Made by a program: the position numbers and the translations under genes
Part shown: piece after piece, positions 1 through 8,008 of the stretch
Position numbering within the stretch: position 1 is the stretch's first letter
Layout of the letters: every line of letters begins with the position of its first letter
Assembly (NCBI RefSeq): GCF_023630205.1
Contig: NZ_JALPRR010000004.1
Location: 62,001 to 126,000, forward strand
Length of the DNA: 64,000 nt
Reading direction: 5' to 3'
DNA from: Pontibacter ruber
Lineage (GTDB): Bacteria > Bacteroidota > Bacteroidia > Cytophagales > Hymenobacteraceae
Notes under the pieces: generated by a model
The model's database searches: none
What the model was told of the DNA's origin: nothing
The model's input: the letters and a program-made list of their open reading frames with translations, nothing else

Positions 1-309
1 ATCTCGCTGCTTACCGACCCGACTACCGGTGGTGTAACCGCTTCTTATGCCATGTTGGGCGATTTTAACATTGCCGAGCCGGGCGCGCTGATCGGTTTTG
101 CCGGCCCACGGGTCATCAAAGAAACAATAGGCAAGGACCTGCCGAAAGGTTTCCAGAGCGCAGAGTTCGTGCTGGAGCACGGCTTCCTTGATTTTATCGT
201 AGACCGTAAGGAACTCAAGGGCAAATTGGCCGACCTGCTGCAAATGCTGCTTCCGAAGGAAACACCGGCAGAAGCCAAACCAAAGCCTCGCAAAACACAG
301 AAGGCATAA
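1..309 (+). CDS. accD: Acetyl-CoA carboxylase carboxyltransferase beta subunit, C-terminal fragment
   Basis: This is the last 102 codons of AccD; the gene begins outside the window. AccD is one half of the carboxyltransferase that makes malonyl-CoA for fatty acid synthesis in the cytoplasm. The visible part holds the typical run [17 protein letters not shown] and GFAGPRVI, which belong to the crotonase-fold core where acetyl-CoA binds. The Lys/Pro/Ala-rich tail (about residues 85-102) is a normal low-conservation end. The zinc-ribbon N-terminus cannot be checked. A strong terminator follows 26 nt after the stop. Confidence 0.95.
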   Translation: MSLLTDPTTGGVTASYAMLGDFNIAEPGALIGFAGPRVIKETIGKDLPKGFQSAEFVLEHGFLDFIVDRKELKGKLADLLQMLLPKETPAEAKPKPRKTQKA

Positions 310-334
310 TACGCTAGCAACAGTATAGCTGGAG

Positions 335-368
335 AAGCCTGCCCGGAGCGCACTGGGCAGGCTTTTTT
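335..368 (+). terminator. Rho-independent terminator after accD
   Basis: A 10-bp perfect stem (335-344 with 355-364, arms AAGCCTGCCC and GGGCAGGCTT) closes a 10-nt loop and runs into a T tract. It ends the accD transcript. Confidence 0.9.
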
Positions 369-555
369 ATGCCTGTACTTTTCCTGTGAGGTAAAATCAG
401 GAAAATAAAATATAGAGGCTGGTATATTTTTTAACAACAGCTACTCGTTTGAGAGTTTGGCATCAGTATTGTAATGGGTACAGTAGCTAAGTATAAAAGC
501 TGTTTACAATACGAAATCAACCAAACCATAATTTACAATTTACTAAACCAACCCT

Positions 556-1335
556 ATGAAGCTAGTTAAACTATCGCTGACATCTCTTTTAGCAGTTACC
601 ATGCTGTTCTCATCGTGCCAGAGCACCCGTCAGACCACATCTGGTACAGGCAATACCTCTACTGCAACCGGCAGCACCACCGACACCAACACCACTACAG
701 AAGGTACTGCTACTGAAGGCGCTAAGAAAGGTATGACCAAGACCACGAAAGGCGGCATTATCGGGGCCGGTTCTGGTGCTGTGATCGGGGGCGTGATCGG
801 TAACAGGATGGGTAACACAGCGGCTGGTGCCATTATTGGGGCTGCCGTGGGTGGCGCTACCGGCGCTGTGATCGGCAGAAGAATGGACAAGCAGGCCGAA
901 GAACTCGAAAAGAGCATGGAGAATGCTAAAGTGGAGCGCGTTGGCGAAGCCATCCGAGTTAATTTTGATTCAGGTATTCTGTTTGCCGTGAACTCTGCGG
1001 AGCTAAGTGCAAATGCCAAGAAGGATATCGAGAAATTGGCCGCTACGCTGCAGAAGTATGAAGGTACCAACATCATCATCGAGGGCCACACCGACAACAC
1101 TGGTTCGCGTGAGCTAAACCAGGGCTTGTCAGAGCGCCGCGCCGACGCAGTAGCTGCTTATGCCCGCATGCGCGGAGTAGAAGCGGGTCGTATGCAGTCC
1201 AAAGGCTATGCCTTTGACCAGCCGATTGCAGACAACAACACTGTGGATGGTCGCCAGCAGAACCGACGCGTAGAGATCATCATCGTTGCGAACGAGGAGC
1301 TGAAAAATGCAGTGGAAAGCGGTGAGATCAAATAA
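556..1335 (+). CDS. OmpA-family lipoprotein with glycine zipper
   Basis: The 259-residue product is predicted to be an outer-membrane lipoprotein that binds peptidoglycan. A signal peptide ends in the lipobox LFSSC (Cys at about residue 21), followed by a Ser/Thr-rich linker. Residues about 65-115 form a glycine-zipper segment (repeated GxxxG, e.g. GAVIGGVIGNRMG). Residues about 135-250 are an OmpA C-terminal domain with the peptidoglycan-binding signatures EGHTDNTG, LSERRA and NRRVEI. It resembles E. coli YiaD in architecture. A close paralogue follows at 1649-2365. No clear TAnnTTTG promoter was found upstream. A terminator lies 36 nt after the stop, so it is probably monocistronic. Confidence 0.9.
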   Translation: MKLVKLSLTSLLAVTMLFSSCQSTRQTTSGTGNTSTATGSTTDTNTTTEGTATEGAKKGMTKTTKGGIIGAGSGAVIGGVIGNRMGNTAAGAIIGAAVGGATGAVIGRRMDKQAEELEKSMENAKVERVGEAIRVNFDSGILFAVNSAELSANAKKDIEKLAATLQKYEGTNIIIEGHTDNTGSRELNQGLSERRADAVAAYARMRGVEAGRMQSKGYAFDQPIADNNTVDGRQQNRRVEIIIVANEELKNAVESGEIK

Positions 1336-1371
1336 GCACTAACTCCTTTATACATTCTACATACACTCCTG

Positions 1372-1406
1372 AAAAGCGCCCGAAGCACCTGCCAAGGGCG
1401 CTTTTT
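1372..1406 (+). terminator. Rho-independent terminator after first OmpA lipoprotein
   Basis: A 10-bp stem (1372-1381 AAAAGCGCCC with 1396-1405) with a 14-nt loop, ending in TTTTT. Confidence 0.85.
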
Positions 1407-1648
1407 ACGTTACTTTTCACGACAATTACGGAGCTTCCTGAAGAACTTCAGCTTTCGCAGCTCGTTTAATTATAAAGTATAGGTAATATAAGGTGTTGTG
1501 TACCATAGCAGATACATACTTTATGCCCGGAGCCGCAAAATAACACAAGATGACTGTAAGCAGGTGAATAAAACATTTTAGTAGCTTTGCAGTATAAGCA
1601 CTGAATTTATCTAATCGTTAAAAACTTAAGAATTAAATATTGATCACT
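1407..1648 (+). other. Spacer between the two OmpA lipoprotein genes
   Basis: With the terminator before it, this gap is about 313 bases. It contains one AAGTATA word near 1474, the promoter element at 1582-1589 and an AT-rich leader. I see no small gene or RNA fold in it. Confidence 0.5.
1582..1589 (+). promoter_or_regulatory. Putative -7 element for the second OmpA lipoprotein
   Basis: TAGCTTTG matches the Bacteroidota -7 consensus TAnnTTTG exactly. The start codon lies about 60 nt downstream. No good -33 TTTG is seen at 17-21 nt upstream, so this rests on one element only. Confidence 0.4.
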
Positions 1649-2365
1649 ATGAAAAACGTAAGAAGTTATCTATTCATCTTTGCCATACTTGGTATCCTTT
1701 CTACCTCTTGTAACAAAAATCAGACACCTACCACAAGTACAGAAACCACAACGCAGAAAAAAGGCATGAGCAAAACTGCTAAAGGCGGTATCATTGGTGC
1801 CGGTGGTGGCGCTGTAGTGGGTGGCCTTATCGGTAGAGCTGCAGGTAACACAGCTGCCGGTGCTATTATCGGTGCTGCTGTAGGTGGTACAACCGGTGCC
1901 CTGATCGGTCGCCACATGGACAAGCAGGCTGCAGAACTGCAGCGAGACTTGGAGAACGCTAAAGTAGAGCGTGTAGGAGAAGGTATCAAAATCACGTTCG
2001 ATTCTGGTATCCTGTTCGCTACAAACTCTGCCCAACTAACATCTAATGCACAGTCTGAGATCAGCCAGCTGGCAGCTACGCTTCAGAAATACCCTGATAC
2101 AAACATCCTGATCGAAGGCCACACGGACAACACTGGAGGCCGTGAGCTGAACCAGCGCCTGTCAGAGCAGCGTGCTGAGTCTGTGGCCAGCTATACTACA
2201 GCACAAGGTGTAGACCGCAGCCGCATCACAACGAAAGGCTATGCGTTTGACCAGCCAATTGCTGATAACACCACAGCTGAAGGTCGTCAGCAGAACCGCC
2301 GCGTAGAGATCGCGATCTTTGCAAACGAGAAAATGAAAAAAGCCGCTGAAAAAGGCCAACTGTAA
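1649..2365 (+). CDS. OmpA-family lipoprotein with glycine zipper (paralogue)
   Basis: This is a 238-residue paralogue of the preceding gene, with the same three parts: lipoprotein signal with lipobox LSTSC, glycine zipper (about residues 45-95, GGIIGAGGGAVVGGLIG) and OmpA peptidoglycan-binding domain (EGHTDNTGG, LSEQRA, NRRVEI). The two are very alike from the zipper to the end and differ in the signal and linker, which points to tandem duplication. I chose the ATG at 1649 over a TTG three codons earlier because MKN gives a standard signal peptide. It has its own -7 element and terminator, so the pair can be regulated separately. Confidence 0.9.
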   Translation: MKNVRSYLFIFAILGILSTSCNKNQTPTTSTETTTQKKGMSKTAKGGIIGAGGGAVVGGLIGRAAGNTAAGAIIGAAVGGTTGALIGRHMDKQAAELQRDLENAKVERVGEGIKITFDSGILFATNSAQLTSNAQSEISQLAATLQKYPDTNILIEGHTDNTGGRELNQRLSEQRAESVASYTTAQGVDRSRITTKGYAFDQPIADNTTAEGRQQNRRVEIAIFANEKMKKAAEKGQL

Positions 2366-2387
2366 GATTTACAGTTGCTTCAAATTT

Positions 2388-2424
2388 AAACCAGCCGTGC
2401 CGCAAAGCACGGCTGGTTTTTTTA
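2388..2424 (+). terminator. Rho-independent terminator
   Basis: A 13-bp perfect stem (2388-2400 with 2407-2419, arm AAACCAGCCGTGC) with a 6-nt loop and a T7 tract. Confidence 0.9.
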
Positions 2425-2521
2425 TTTACAGATGGTTGCAAAACCTACAACAATCCACAATCCGGCACGTACTTCATCCATGCTGTTTAACAGAATATAG
2501 GCTTAGCTTAATTTTAGATTG

Positions 2522-2905
2522 ATGAAGAAGATAGTACAGATGGCGCTGCTGAGCATGTTAATCTCTTTTGTATTTACTGCCTGCGAGCGTACCCGCACAT
2601 ATGCGCCCGATGAAACGGAGGAAGAGGCTGCTATTGTGCCCGTGGAAGAAGTAGTGGAAGAAAAGGAGCCGGCCACCGTGCAGGAAGCGCTGCGTGATGA
2701 CGCAAAGCTGGCCCGCAAAATGAACCTTGCTCAGTTTTCAGAGCACATGCGAGGCCGGCAGGAGTACTATGCCCGGTTTAATGACGTGCACTACAACGAT
2801 GGATTTGTAAAGATCGACTGGATAGACGGAGCTCTGGAAATTGAAACGGCAGAAGGCATCATAAACCTGAAGCATGCGGCACCCGAACCGAGCGCTACCC
2901 TCTAA
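2522..2905 (+). CDS. Small lipoprotein of unknown function
   Basis: This is a 127-residue predicted lipoprotein that I cannot place in a family. The N-terminus MKKIVQMALLSMLISF leads to a lipobox FTAC (Cys near residue 21). Next comes an acidic linker rich in Glu and Val (about residues 30-50), then a charged helical part and a small C-terminal beta-like segment (FVKIDWIDGALEIETAEG). I prefer the ATG at 2522 over the TTG at 2519. A weak promoter-like pair (TTTA, 19 nt, TAATTTTA) ends only a few bases before the start, which would give an almost leaderless mRNA. The stop TAA overlaps an AAGTATAA word. Confidence 0.7.
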   Translation: MKKIVQMALLSMLISFVFTACERTRTYAPDETEEEAAIVPVEEVVEEKEPATVQEALRDDAKLARKMNLAQFSEHMRGRQEYYARFNDVHYNDGFVKIDWIDGALEIETAEGIINLKHAAPEPSATL

Positions 2906-2924
2906 AGTATAACCCGGGTGGATT

Positions 2925-3584
2925 TCAGGCATGGCGCTTTTGCTGCCCTTTCCGGCGTAGCAGCAGCGCCATACTCATTGCCACCACAGCTCCCGCAAAT
3001 GCGAGCCCGATATCTTTCTGGGCATCCCATACATCACCCTGTGCTCCTAAATAGGCCATTCCCTGCTGGTCGCCTTTAAAAACAAGGTCGGCTACGATCC
3101 ACTCCAACAGCTCGTACAGCGCACTCAGCGACAAAACGATCTCGATCGGCATGAGGTAACTTATAAAGCGTTTCACTTTAAAGCCATACGCCAGCACTTC
3201 GTGCATGGGATAGGCCAACAGCAGTCCGAAGCCAAGGTGTACAAAGCGGTCGTAGTGGTTGCGGGAAAGTTTGTAGGTGTCTTTCAGCCATTCCCCAAGC
3301 GGGTTATCGGGGTACTGGTACTGGCTGCCGTACACGTGCAACATCAGGAACAGGAAGATAAGAGTATAGCTGGCATCGGAAAACCGGAAGATGTTGTAAA
3401 AAGCTACCAGGAAGATGATGAGCGAAAGCGTAAGCGTATTCTCCAGCAGCCAGTTCATCAGGTCAGGGGTGGTAAGGCCGGTGTAAGCCCAGAAAACTGC
3501 AAATACTCCTGCAAATGCCATGTGCAGCGGCTTGCGGAAAAATGGCTTTTTGGCTTGTGGCTTTGTAAGTATAGTTACATTCAT
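2925..3584 (-). CDS. YjdF-like (DUF2238) inner-membrane protein
   Basis: The 219-residue polytopic membrane protein has about six hydrophobic segments. Three landmarks fit the YjdF/DUF2238 family as I remember it: YDRFVHLGFGLLLAYP (about residues 107-122), YELLEWIVA (about 158-166) and GAQGDVWDAQKDI (about 177-190). The His, Glu and Asp residues in those motifs lie at membrane borders, but the biochemical role of the family is unknown. The C-terminus is Arg/Lys-rich, as expected for a cytoplasmic tail. It is convergent with the preceding lipoprotein gene (19-nt gap) and stands alone. Confidence 0.8.
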   Translation of the reverse strand: MNVTILTKPQAKKPFFRKPLHMAFAGVFAVFWAYTGLTTPDLMNWLLENTLTLSLIIFLVAFYNIFRFSDASYTLIFLFLMLHVYGSQYQYPDNPLGEWLKDTYKLSRNHYDRFVHLGFGLLLAYPMHEVLAYGFKVKRFISYLMPIEIVLSLSALYELLEWIVADLVFKGDQQGMAYLGAQGDVWDAQKDIGLAFAGAVVAMSMALLLRRKGQQKRHA

Positions 3585-3770
3585 TGCGTCAGGCTTTCGA
3601 TGGTATGCTGATAAACCTAAAAGTAATACACTTGTTTTCCTGATTAGGATACAAAAGCAAGTGGCTCCTTTCCTGAAAGCACTTCAGTTATACCTGTCAA
3701 AGTAAAATGGAGAGAAGTATACCCGACTTCCCCGGTATAAAAGAATGACTGAAAAGCGCAGGCGGATCAA

Positions 3771-4460
3771 TCAGGCCATCAGGTCCTTTTCGTAAAATAC
3801 CAGCCGGATGGGGTTATCGGGCGGATTGCGGGAAGGGTCGCAGTGATAACCAAACATCTCGTAGCCGATCAGGTATGGGAAAAGCTTCTTATAGTAAGTA
3901 TGGCCGGTGTTGGCGGCATCAAACGTAATGTCGTGGAAAACGCTGGTAGGCAGGTAGGGGAGTTTTTCCAGCTTGTCGAACAGGGCTTCCGGTTTGCCCA
4001 GATCTCCGGAGTAAACAAAGCGGTACTTGTCATCGAACACATAGGCGTAGGTCTGGTAGTTTTCGGAGTGCTGTCCAAAAGTATCGATGGCTCTGATGCC
4101 CTCCCACTGGTCGAGCGGCATAAACTCCACATACTTTGCCGGGTCCTTCAGCTGAATTGCCAGGAACTCCTCGATCTGTTTTCTGAAGTGCTCGGAAGGG
4201 TATAACAGCACCGGCTTTTTAGCCTTTTGCACAATGCTTTTATGCAGCAGCAGGTTGGCCAGGCTGCCGCTGTGGTCGTTGTGCAGGTGCGTCAGCAGAA
4301 TATAATCGACCTTATTGATCAGGCTTTTCTTGATAAGCGTGGTGTATACCGTAAAACCACAATCAATCAGAATGTGGTTGCCTCTGAAGTCCAGCAGGGC
4401 TGCCGAGTTAAGGTAATCGGTATCGAAAGCCCCACCGGTACCCAGGAATTTAATTTGCAT
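3771..4460 (-). CDS. Metallo-beta-lactamase-fold hydrolase
   Basis: The 229-residue cytoplasmic protein carries the MBL-fold metal-binding motif HLHNDHSG (HxHxDH) after the strand LIDCGFTVYTTL. A later Asp (VYSGDLGKPEAL) and a C-terminal His (GYHCDPS) could complete a two-metal site. The start of the fold (IKFLGTGGAFDTDYLNSAALL) resembles RNase Z- and YycJ-like subfamilies, but the substrate cannot be read from sequence. In-frame Met codons exist at 4490, 4472 and 4460; I chose 4460 (MQIKFLGTGG) because the fold begins directly there. No operon partner is evident. Confidence 0.8.
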   Translation of the reverse strand: MQIKFLGTGGAFDTDYLNSAALLDFRGNHILIDCGFTVYTTLIKKSLINKVDYILLTHLHNDHSGSLANLLLHKSIVQKAKKPVLLYPSEHFRKQIEEFLAIQLKDPAKYVEFMPLDQWEGIRAIDTFGQHSENYQTYAYVFDDKYRFVYSGDLGKPEALFDKLEKLPYLPTSVFHDITFDAANTGHTYYKKLFPYLIGYEMFGYHCDPSRNPPDNPIRLVFYEKDLMA

Positions 4461-4658
4461 CGTCTGTTCCATTTCCCTTTTCGCCTTCACCGGTTGTCGG
4501 AACGGCTAAAGCATATAGCGTTTATACTTATAAATTGTTATGAATAAAGTACAGTTTGTGTTGCGCAAAGTATAAAATCAGTAGCTGTACCAGGGCCTGG
4601 TAGCTGAACTTAACAGAAATGCTGGCTGCCCGTAAAGTGTAAGCACATAACACTGCCT

Positions 4659-5366
4659 ATGGATGCACACCTGTTGCCAGCCGAAGAGAAGGCTATACTT
4701 ACACACGAACTCCTGAACAAGGAGTACAAAGTACTGAAGCTGGAGCCCCGCCGCGACCCCATGCACGAGCTGATATCTACCATGCTTTCGCACCGCACCA
4801 ATCATGCGGATGAGGAGAAGGCCTATTATACCATGATGGAACGCTTCGGAGACTGGGAAGGCATTATGCAGGCCCCGTTTGAAGAGCTGGCCGACGCCAT
4901 CAGCACCACACGCTGGCCCGGACAAAAAGCCCCCCAGATACAGCAGGCGCTGCGCATGATAAAAGAGGAGCGCGGCGAGATCAACATCGATTTCCTGCAG
5001 AACATGCCGGTAGATGAAGCAATTGCCTGGCTTACCCGCATACCGGGCGTGGGGCTTAAAACCGCTACCTTGTTGCTGCTCTTCAACTTCAAAAAGCCGG
5101 TGCTGCCTGTGGATACGCATGTGTTCCGGGTGAGCCAGCGGGTCGGGCTGATCGGGGCAAAGGTAACGGCAAACAAAGCGCACCAGATTTTGCTGGACAT
5201 GCTGCCTAAAGACCCGGTAGAGCTTTATAACTTTCATAAGCACCTGCTCAAGCACGGTCAGAAGGTCTGCACCTGGTTTACCCCAAAATGCGAAAAGTGC
5301 GTGCTGCGCCACATCTGCAACTACTACCAGGACGTGCGGGAGAAGGGAATTGACAAAGCAGTCTGA
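4659..5366 (+). CDS. Endonuclease III-like DNA glycosylase
   Basis: This 235-residue HhH-GPD protein should remove damaged bases in base excision repair. The helix-hairpin-helix IPGVGLKTA provides the catalytic Lys134, and VDTHVFRV supplies Asp152. Their 18-residue spacing equals that of Lys120 and Asp138 in E. coli Nth. The C-terminal [4Fe-4S] loop has the exact Cys-X6-Cys-X2-Cys-X5-Cys spacing (VCTWFTPKCEKCVLRHIC). The N-terminal part differs from classical Nth (LSHRTNHADEEKAYYTM in place of the usual LLSAQATD region), so it may be a subgroup with different base preference. It is a single gene, followed by a repeat-rich spacer. Confidence 0.88.
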   Translation: MDAHLLPAEEKAILTHELLNKEYKVLKLEPRRDPMHELISTMLSHRTNHADEEKAYYTMMERFGDWEGIMQAPFEELADAISTTRWPGQKAPQIQQALRMIKEERGEINIDFLQNMPVDEAIAWLTRIPGVGLKTATLLLLFNFKKPVLPVDTHVFRVSQRVGLIGAKVTANKAHQILLDMLPKDPVELYNFHKHLLKHGQKVCTWFTPKCEKCVLRHICNYYQDVREKGIDKAV

Positions 5367-5370
5367 GGAT

Positions 5371-5401
5371 AATTACGAATTACTAATGACGAATTACGAA
5401 T
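5371..5401. repeat. AATTACGAAT short tandem tract
   Basis: Directly after the endonuclease stop, the sequence repeats AATTACGAATTACT and GAATTACGAAT. The same word, in reverse complement ATTCGTAATT, recurs at 13694-13727 and 14914-14945, each time at the edge of a gene. Confidence 0.6.
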
Positions 5402-5442
5402 GGGGGGACCTTTACTATAGCAGGATTTATACTTTGTGTTAT

Positions 5443-5543
5443 GACGCGAGCGTCCTCTATTCTAACTGGCTATCGTGTGGGCCTCTGGCCCAGTTGAGTC
5501 AGAGACTCAACATTATAACTAAGCACGGGAATAATTCCCGCGC
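5443..5543. repeat. Array of four consecutive hairpins
   Basis: Four separate inverted repeats follow one another: 5443-5454 (GACGC/GCGTC), 5478-5492 (TGGGCC/GGCCCA), 5493-5511 (GTTGAGTC/GACTCAAC, 8 bp, 3-nt loop) and 5523-5543 (core CGGGAA/TTCCCG). No open frame covers them. The rest of the 309-base spacer (5544-5675) holds an AAGTATAA at 5576 and a weaker dyad near 5615-5660; no gene is seen. The array resembles clustered REP-type palindromes. Confidence 0.65.
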
Positions 5544-5675
5544 CAAAAATTGAGGGGGGAAAACTGTATCTATGAAAGTATAAACGAACCAGAGCAAAGG
5601 AGGAGATTCCCCTCTTGCAGACTAGTGAGAACGCGAGTTCGAAACTAGCGAGCATAGCTCTAGGGGTGTGTAAAG

Positions 5676-6302
5676 TTACTCCTTCTTCAGAAGTAGGGTC
5701 AGAATTCTTGGTATGGAAGTTCTGTCGTTGTCGTCGAAATGCTCGTTGATATCCACGAGCGTTAGCCCATGCTGTTTCGCGGCCTGCGTGAAGTCGGATA
5801 CGTTGTGGGTGTAGCACTCTACGATGTGGAGGCCTTCGGCGGTGTCGAAGCGTGCCTTGGAGCCTGTGTATTGTTTGAAAGGGTGAAGTTCGCCGATGTA
5901 TGCGTACCCGCCTGACACCAGCGCTCTGGAGGTTTCGTCGAAAATATGATCCAGGTTTTCGATATGCTCCAGCACAAGACTAAAGCTGACCAGGTCATAT
6001 TGCTGGTTGCGGAACGACCAATTCCTGGTGATATCGGCCTGCAGGAACTGTACGTGGTCAGAAATAACTTTTGCCCTGGCCTTTGCCAGCATTTCTTCTG
6101 ACAGATCAATTGCTGTTACGTGTTTTGCCCTTTCTACCAGCCATTGGGTGTTCTTGCCTGTTCCGCAGCCAATTTCAAGACAACTGGTAAAAGGTATGTC
6201 TGCTAACACGGTCCGCAGAGCCACTCCTTCCAGATCTCTTGTTTTGTTATCGCTGGTATCGTATTGCGAGGCCCAGATGTTATAGGCTTGTCTTGGTTTC
6301 AT
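5676..6302 (-). CDS. Class I SAM-dependent methyltransferase
   Basis: The 208-residue cytoplasmic enzyme has a Rossmann-type methyltransferase fold. Motif I is CLEIGCGTGKNT (about residues 41-52), motif II ends in TAIDLSEEML, motif III is FLQADIT, and post-motif VLEHIENLDHIFDE follows, as in the ubiquinone/menaquinone and BioC-like group (Methyltransf_11/25). The substrate is not evident. The C-terminus (RTSIPRILTLLLKKE) is typical of small stand-alone members. The next gene downstream of its promoter side starts on the same strand 65 nt away, but the functions are not obviously linked. Confidence 0.85.
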   Translation of the reverse strand: MKPRQAYNIWASQYDTSDNKTRDLEGVALRTVLADIPFTSCLEIGCGTGKNTQWLVERAKHVTAIDLSEEMLAKARAKVISDHVQFLQADITRNWSFRNQQYDLVSFSLVLEHIENLDHIFDETSRALVSGGYAYIGELHPFKQYTGSKARFDTAEGLHIVECYTHNVSDFTQAAKQHGLTLVDINEHFDDNDRTSIPRILTLLLKKE

Positions 6303-6367
6303 AGGCAGTTAAGAATCTTTGATTGTATGAATGTAGCCAGTACGGCTTTAACCTGTGTTATCATACG

Positions 6368-7312
6368 TTATTGTTTGCTGCTTTTGCCCTTTCCTAAAAG
6401 AAAAGTGACGGGTATGTGCAGCCGCTTCCCCCAGGCGTTTTCCGAATGGTCCTCTCCTGTAAATTTCAGGGTTTTCCAGTTTTTGTCGTTATACCCTTTG
6501 CACTTCATCAAAGCATCTGCCTGCAGCTGGTAGGGCTCGTACATGGCGTCCAGCGTCTCGGTGCCATAATCAAAGTATAACTTGTGCGTAGCCGGATCCG
6601 GCAACCGCTGCTTCAGGTAATCGATAAAGGCTGCCGGAATCGGGTTATCCTCGTCCGTGAATATACCCGGCCAATGCGTGGATATGCAGGCTGCCCCGCC
6701 GAACACTTCCGGGTATTCGCAGATGGCGTATAGCGAAATGAGACCTCCCATACTGGAGCCCGCAATAAAGGTATGCGCCTTGTCGGGATAAGTGGCGTAA
6801 GTGCTGTCGATGTAGGGCTTGAGCTCTTTTACCAGAAATTTCAGGTAATTATCGGACTGGATCTTTGTCGGGAATAAGGTGGTGCCATACTCCTGGAGCA
6901 GGGAGTCGCGGAACGTTTGGGAGAGGCGCTCGAAAGGTTTCTGCGGAAAGTAATCCGAATGCCTGCTCTTTCCTGAGTTCCATACGCCAACCACAATGCA
7001 CTTGTCGATCTTCTGTTCTTTTATCAGTTTGCCGATTGTCTCATCTACTCCCCATTCCTGGTTGTTCCAGGTGAGGGCAGCGTCGAAGAGCATCTGCCCG
7101 TCGTGCATGTAAAGTACTGCATACTTCTCGTTGCTGCTATACCCATCCGGTAGCCACACATCTACATTCCGGGGCGAGATGAACCTGGACTTAAAGTTTT
7201 CAATCTGCTCGATCTTCCCGCTGGACACTGTTGGTGCTTGGGCGTTTGCACTTTGCATGGTACAGCCAATATTGAAACAGGTGATCAGAAACAGGAGCAA
7301 GTATGTTTTCAT
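6368..7312 (-). CDS. Secreted esterase (enterochelin esterase-like alpha/beta hydrolase)
   Basis: The 314-residue protein has a signal peptide that may carry a lipobox (FNIGC, Cys17), so it may be a lipoprotein. The nucleophile elbow GSSMGG (about residues 186-191) and the strand pattern VWLPDGYSSNEKYAVLYMHDGQ match the putative esterase family PF00756 (Fes/esterase D type). The acid is probably the Asp in YFDYGTETLD and the His in TGEDHSENAW. Family members hydrolyse siderophore or carbohydrate esters; the substrate here is unknown. It is followed on the same strand by the methyltransferase gene and preceded by an acetyltransferase gene. Confidence 0.85.
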   Translation of the reverse strand: MKTYLLLFLITCFNIGCTMQSANAQAPTVSSGKIEQIENFKSRFISPRNVDVWLPDGYSSNEKYAVLYMHDGQMLFDAALTWNNQEWGVDETIGKLIKEQKIDKCIVVGVWNSGKSRHSDYFPQKPFERLSQTFRDSLLQEYGTTLFPTKIQSDNYLKFLVKELKPYIDSTYATYPDKAHTFIAGSSMGGLISLYAICEYPEVFGGAACISTHWPGIFTDEDNPIPAAFIDYLKQRLPDPATHKLYFDYGTETLDAMYEPYQLQADALMKCKGYNDKNWKTLKFTGEDHSENAWGKRLHIPVTFLLGKGKSSKQ

Positions 7313-7359
7313 CGGTTTATATTTTTAACGCGCTGCACCTTGCCAGCAGAACAAGCATT

Positions 7360-7920
7360 TTACTGCTCCAGAGGCCGGATAACTCGACAAGGGTTGCCAG
7401 CAGCAAACACATCAGCAGGTATGTCTTTGGTAACAACGCTGCCAGCACCAATTACAGTACGGTCTCCGATGGTCACACCCGGACAGATCACGACGCTGCC
7501 TCCGATCCATACATCTTCCCCGATCACGATAGGCTTCGCAAACTCCAGCCCAGTAGCTCTTTCTTTGTAGTTCATCGGGTGTGTAGCCGTGTAGGCCTGC
7601 ACATTGGGGCCAAACAAGGTACGGCTGCCAATGGTAACCTGCGCCACATCCAGCACCACACAGTTGAAGTTAAAGAACACATTCTCGCCGGTTACAATGT
7701 TATAGCCATAGTCGCAGTAGAAAGGAGGCTGCAGCCACAAACCGGCTTTTGTATTTGGGATCAACTCTCTTAGTATGCGCGTACGCTCTTCTGTTTGGTC
7801 TTCACGTGCGTCATTCAGGGCTTTGAGGAGCAGCCGGGCTTGCAGTCGTTCTTCGGAGAGTTGCGGATCGAGTGCATTGTACAGCTCACCGGCAAGCATT
7901 TTTTCCTTTTCTGATTTCAT
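7360..7920 (-). CDS. Sugar O-acetyltransferase (maltose/galactoside acetyltransferase family)
   Basis: The 186-residue left-handed beta-helix enzyme transfers acetyl from acetyl-CoA to a sugar hydroxyl. The Maac N-terminal domain (EKMLAGELYNALDPQL) is followed by hexapeptide repeats (IVIGEDVWIGGSVVICPGVTIGDRTVIGAGSVV) and the C-terminal cap AAGNPCRVIRPL. The catalytic His of the family is in YTATHPMN. Length matches Maa and LacA. The exact acceptor sugar cannot be told. It lies 47 nt upstream of the esterase gene on the same strand, so the two may be co-transcribed. Confidence 0.9.
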   Translation of the reverse strand: MKSEKEKMLAGELYNALDPQLSEERLQARLLLKALNDAREDQTEERTRILRELIPNTKAGLWLQPPFYCDYGYNIVTGENVFFNFNCVVLDVAQVTIGSRTLFGPNVQAYTATHPMNYKERATGLEFAKPIVIGEDVWIGGSVVICPGVTIGDRTVIGAGSVVTKDIPADVFAAGNPCRVIRPLEQ

Positions 7921-8008
7921 GGCGTAAGGTTATGAGTAGCTTCCCGGAAGTATAAAGTAATTATCACCTGCCTTTTAGTTCATACCAAAGTATAGGTACA
8001 CGACACTA

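Noticed and set aside
4578..5312. Open frame of 244 codons on the minus strand opposite the endonuclease III gene
   Set aside because: The plus strand has all catalytic and Fe-S residues of the glycosylase; the antisense product matches nothing and is Gln/His-rich, as expected from a mirrored codon pattern.
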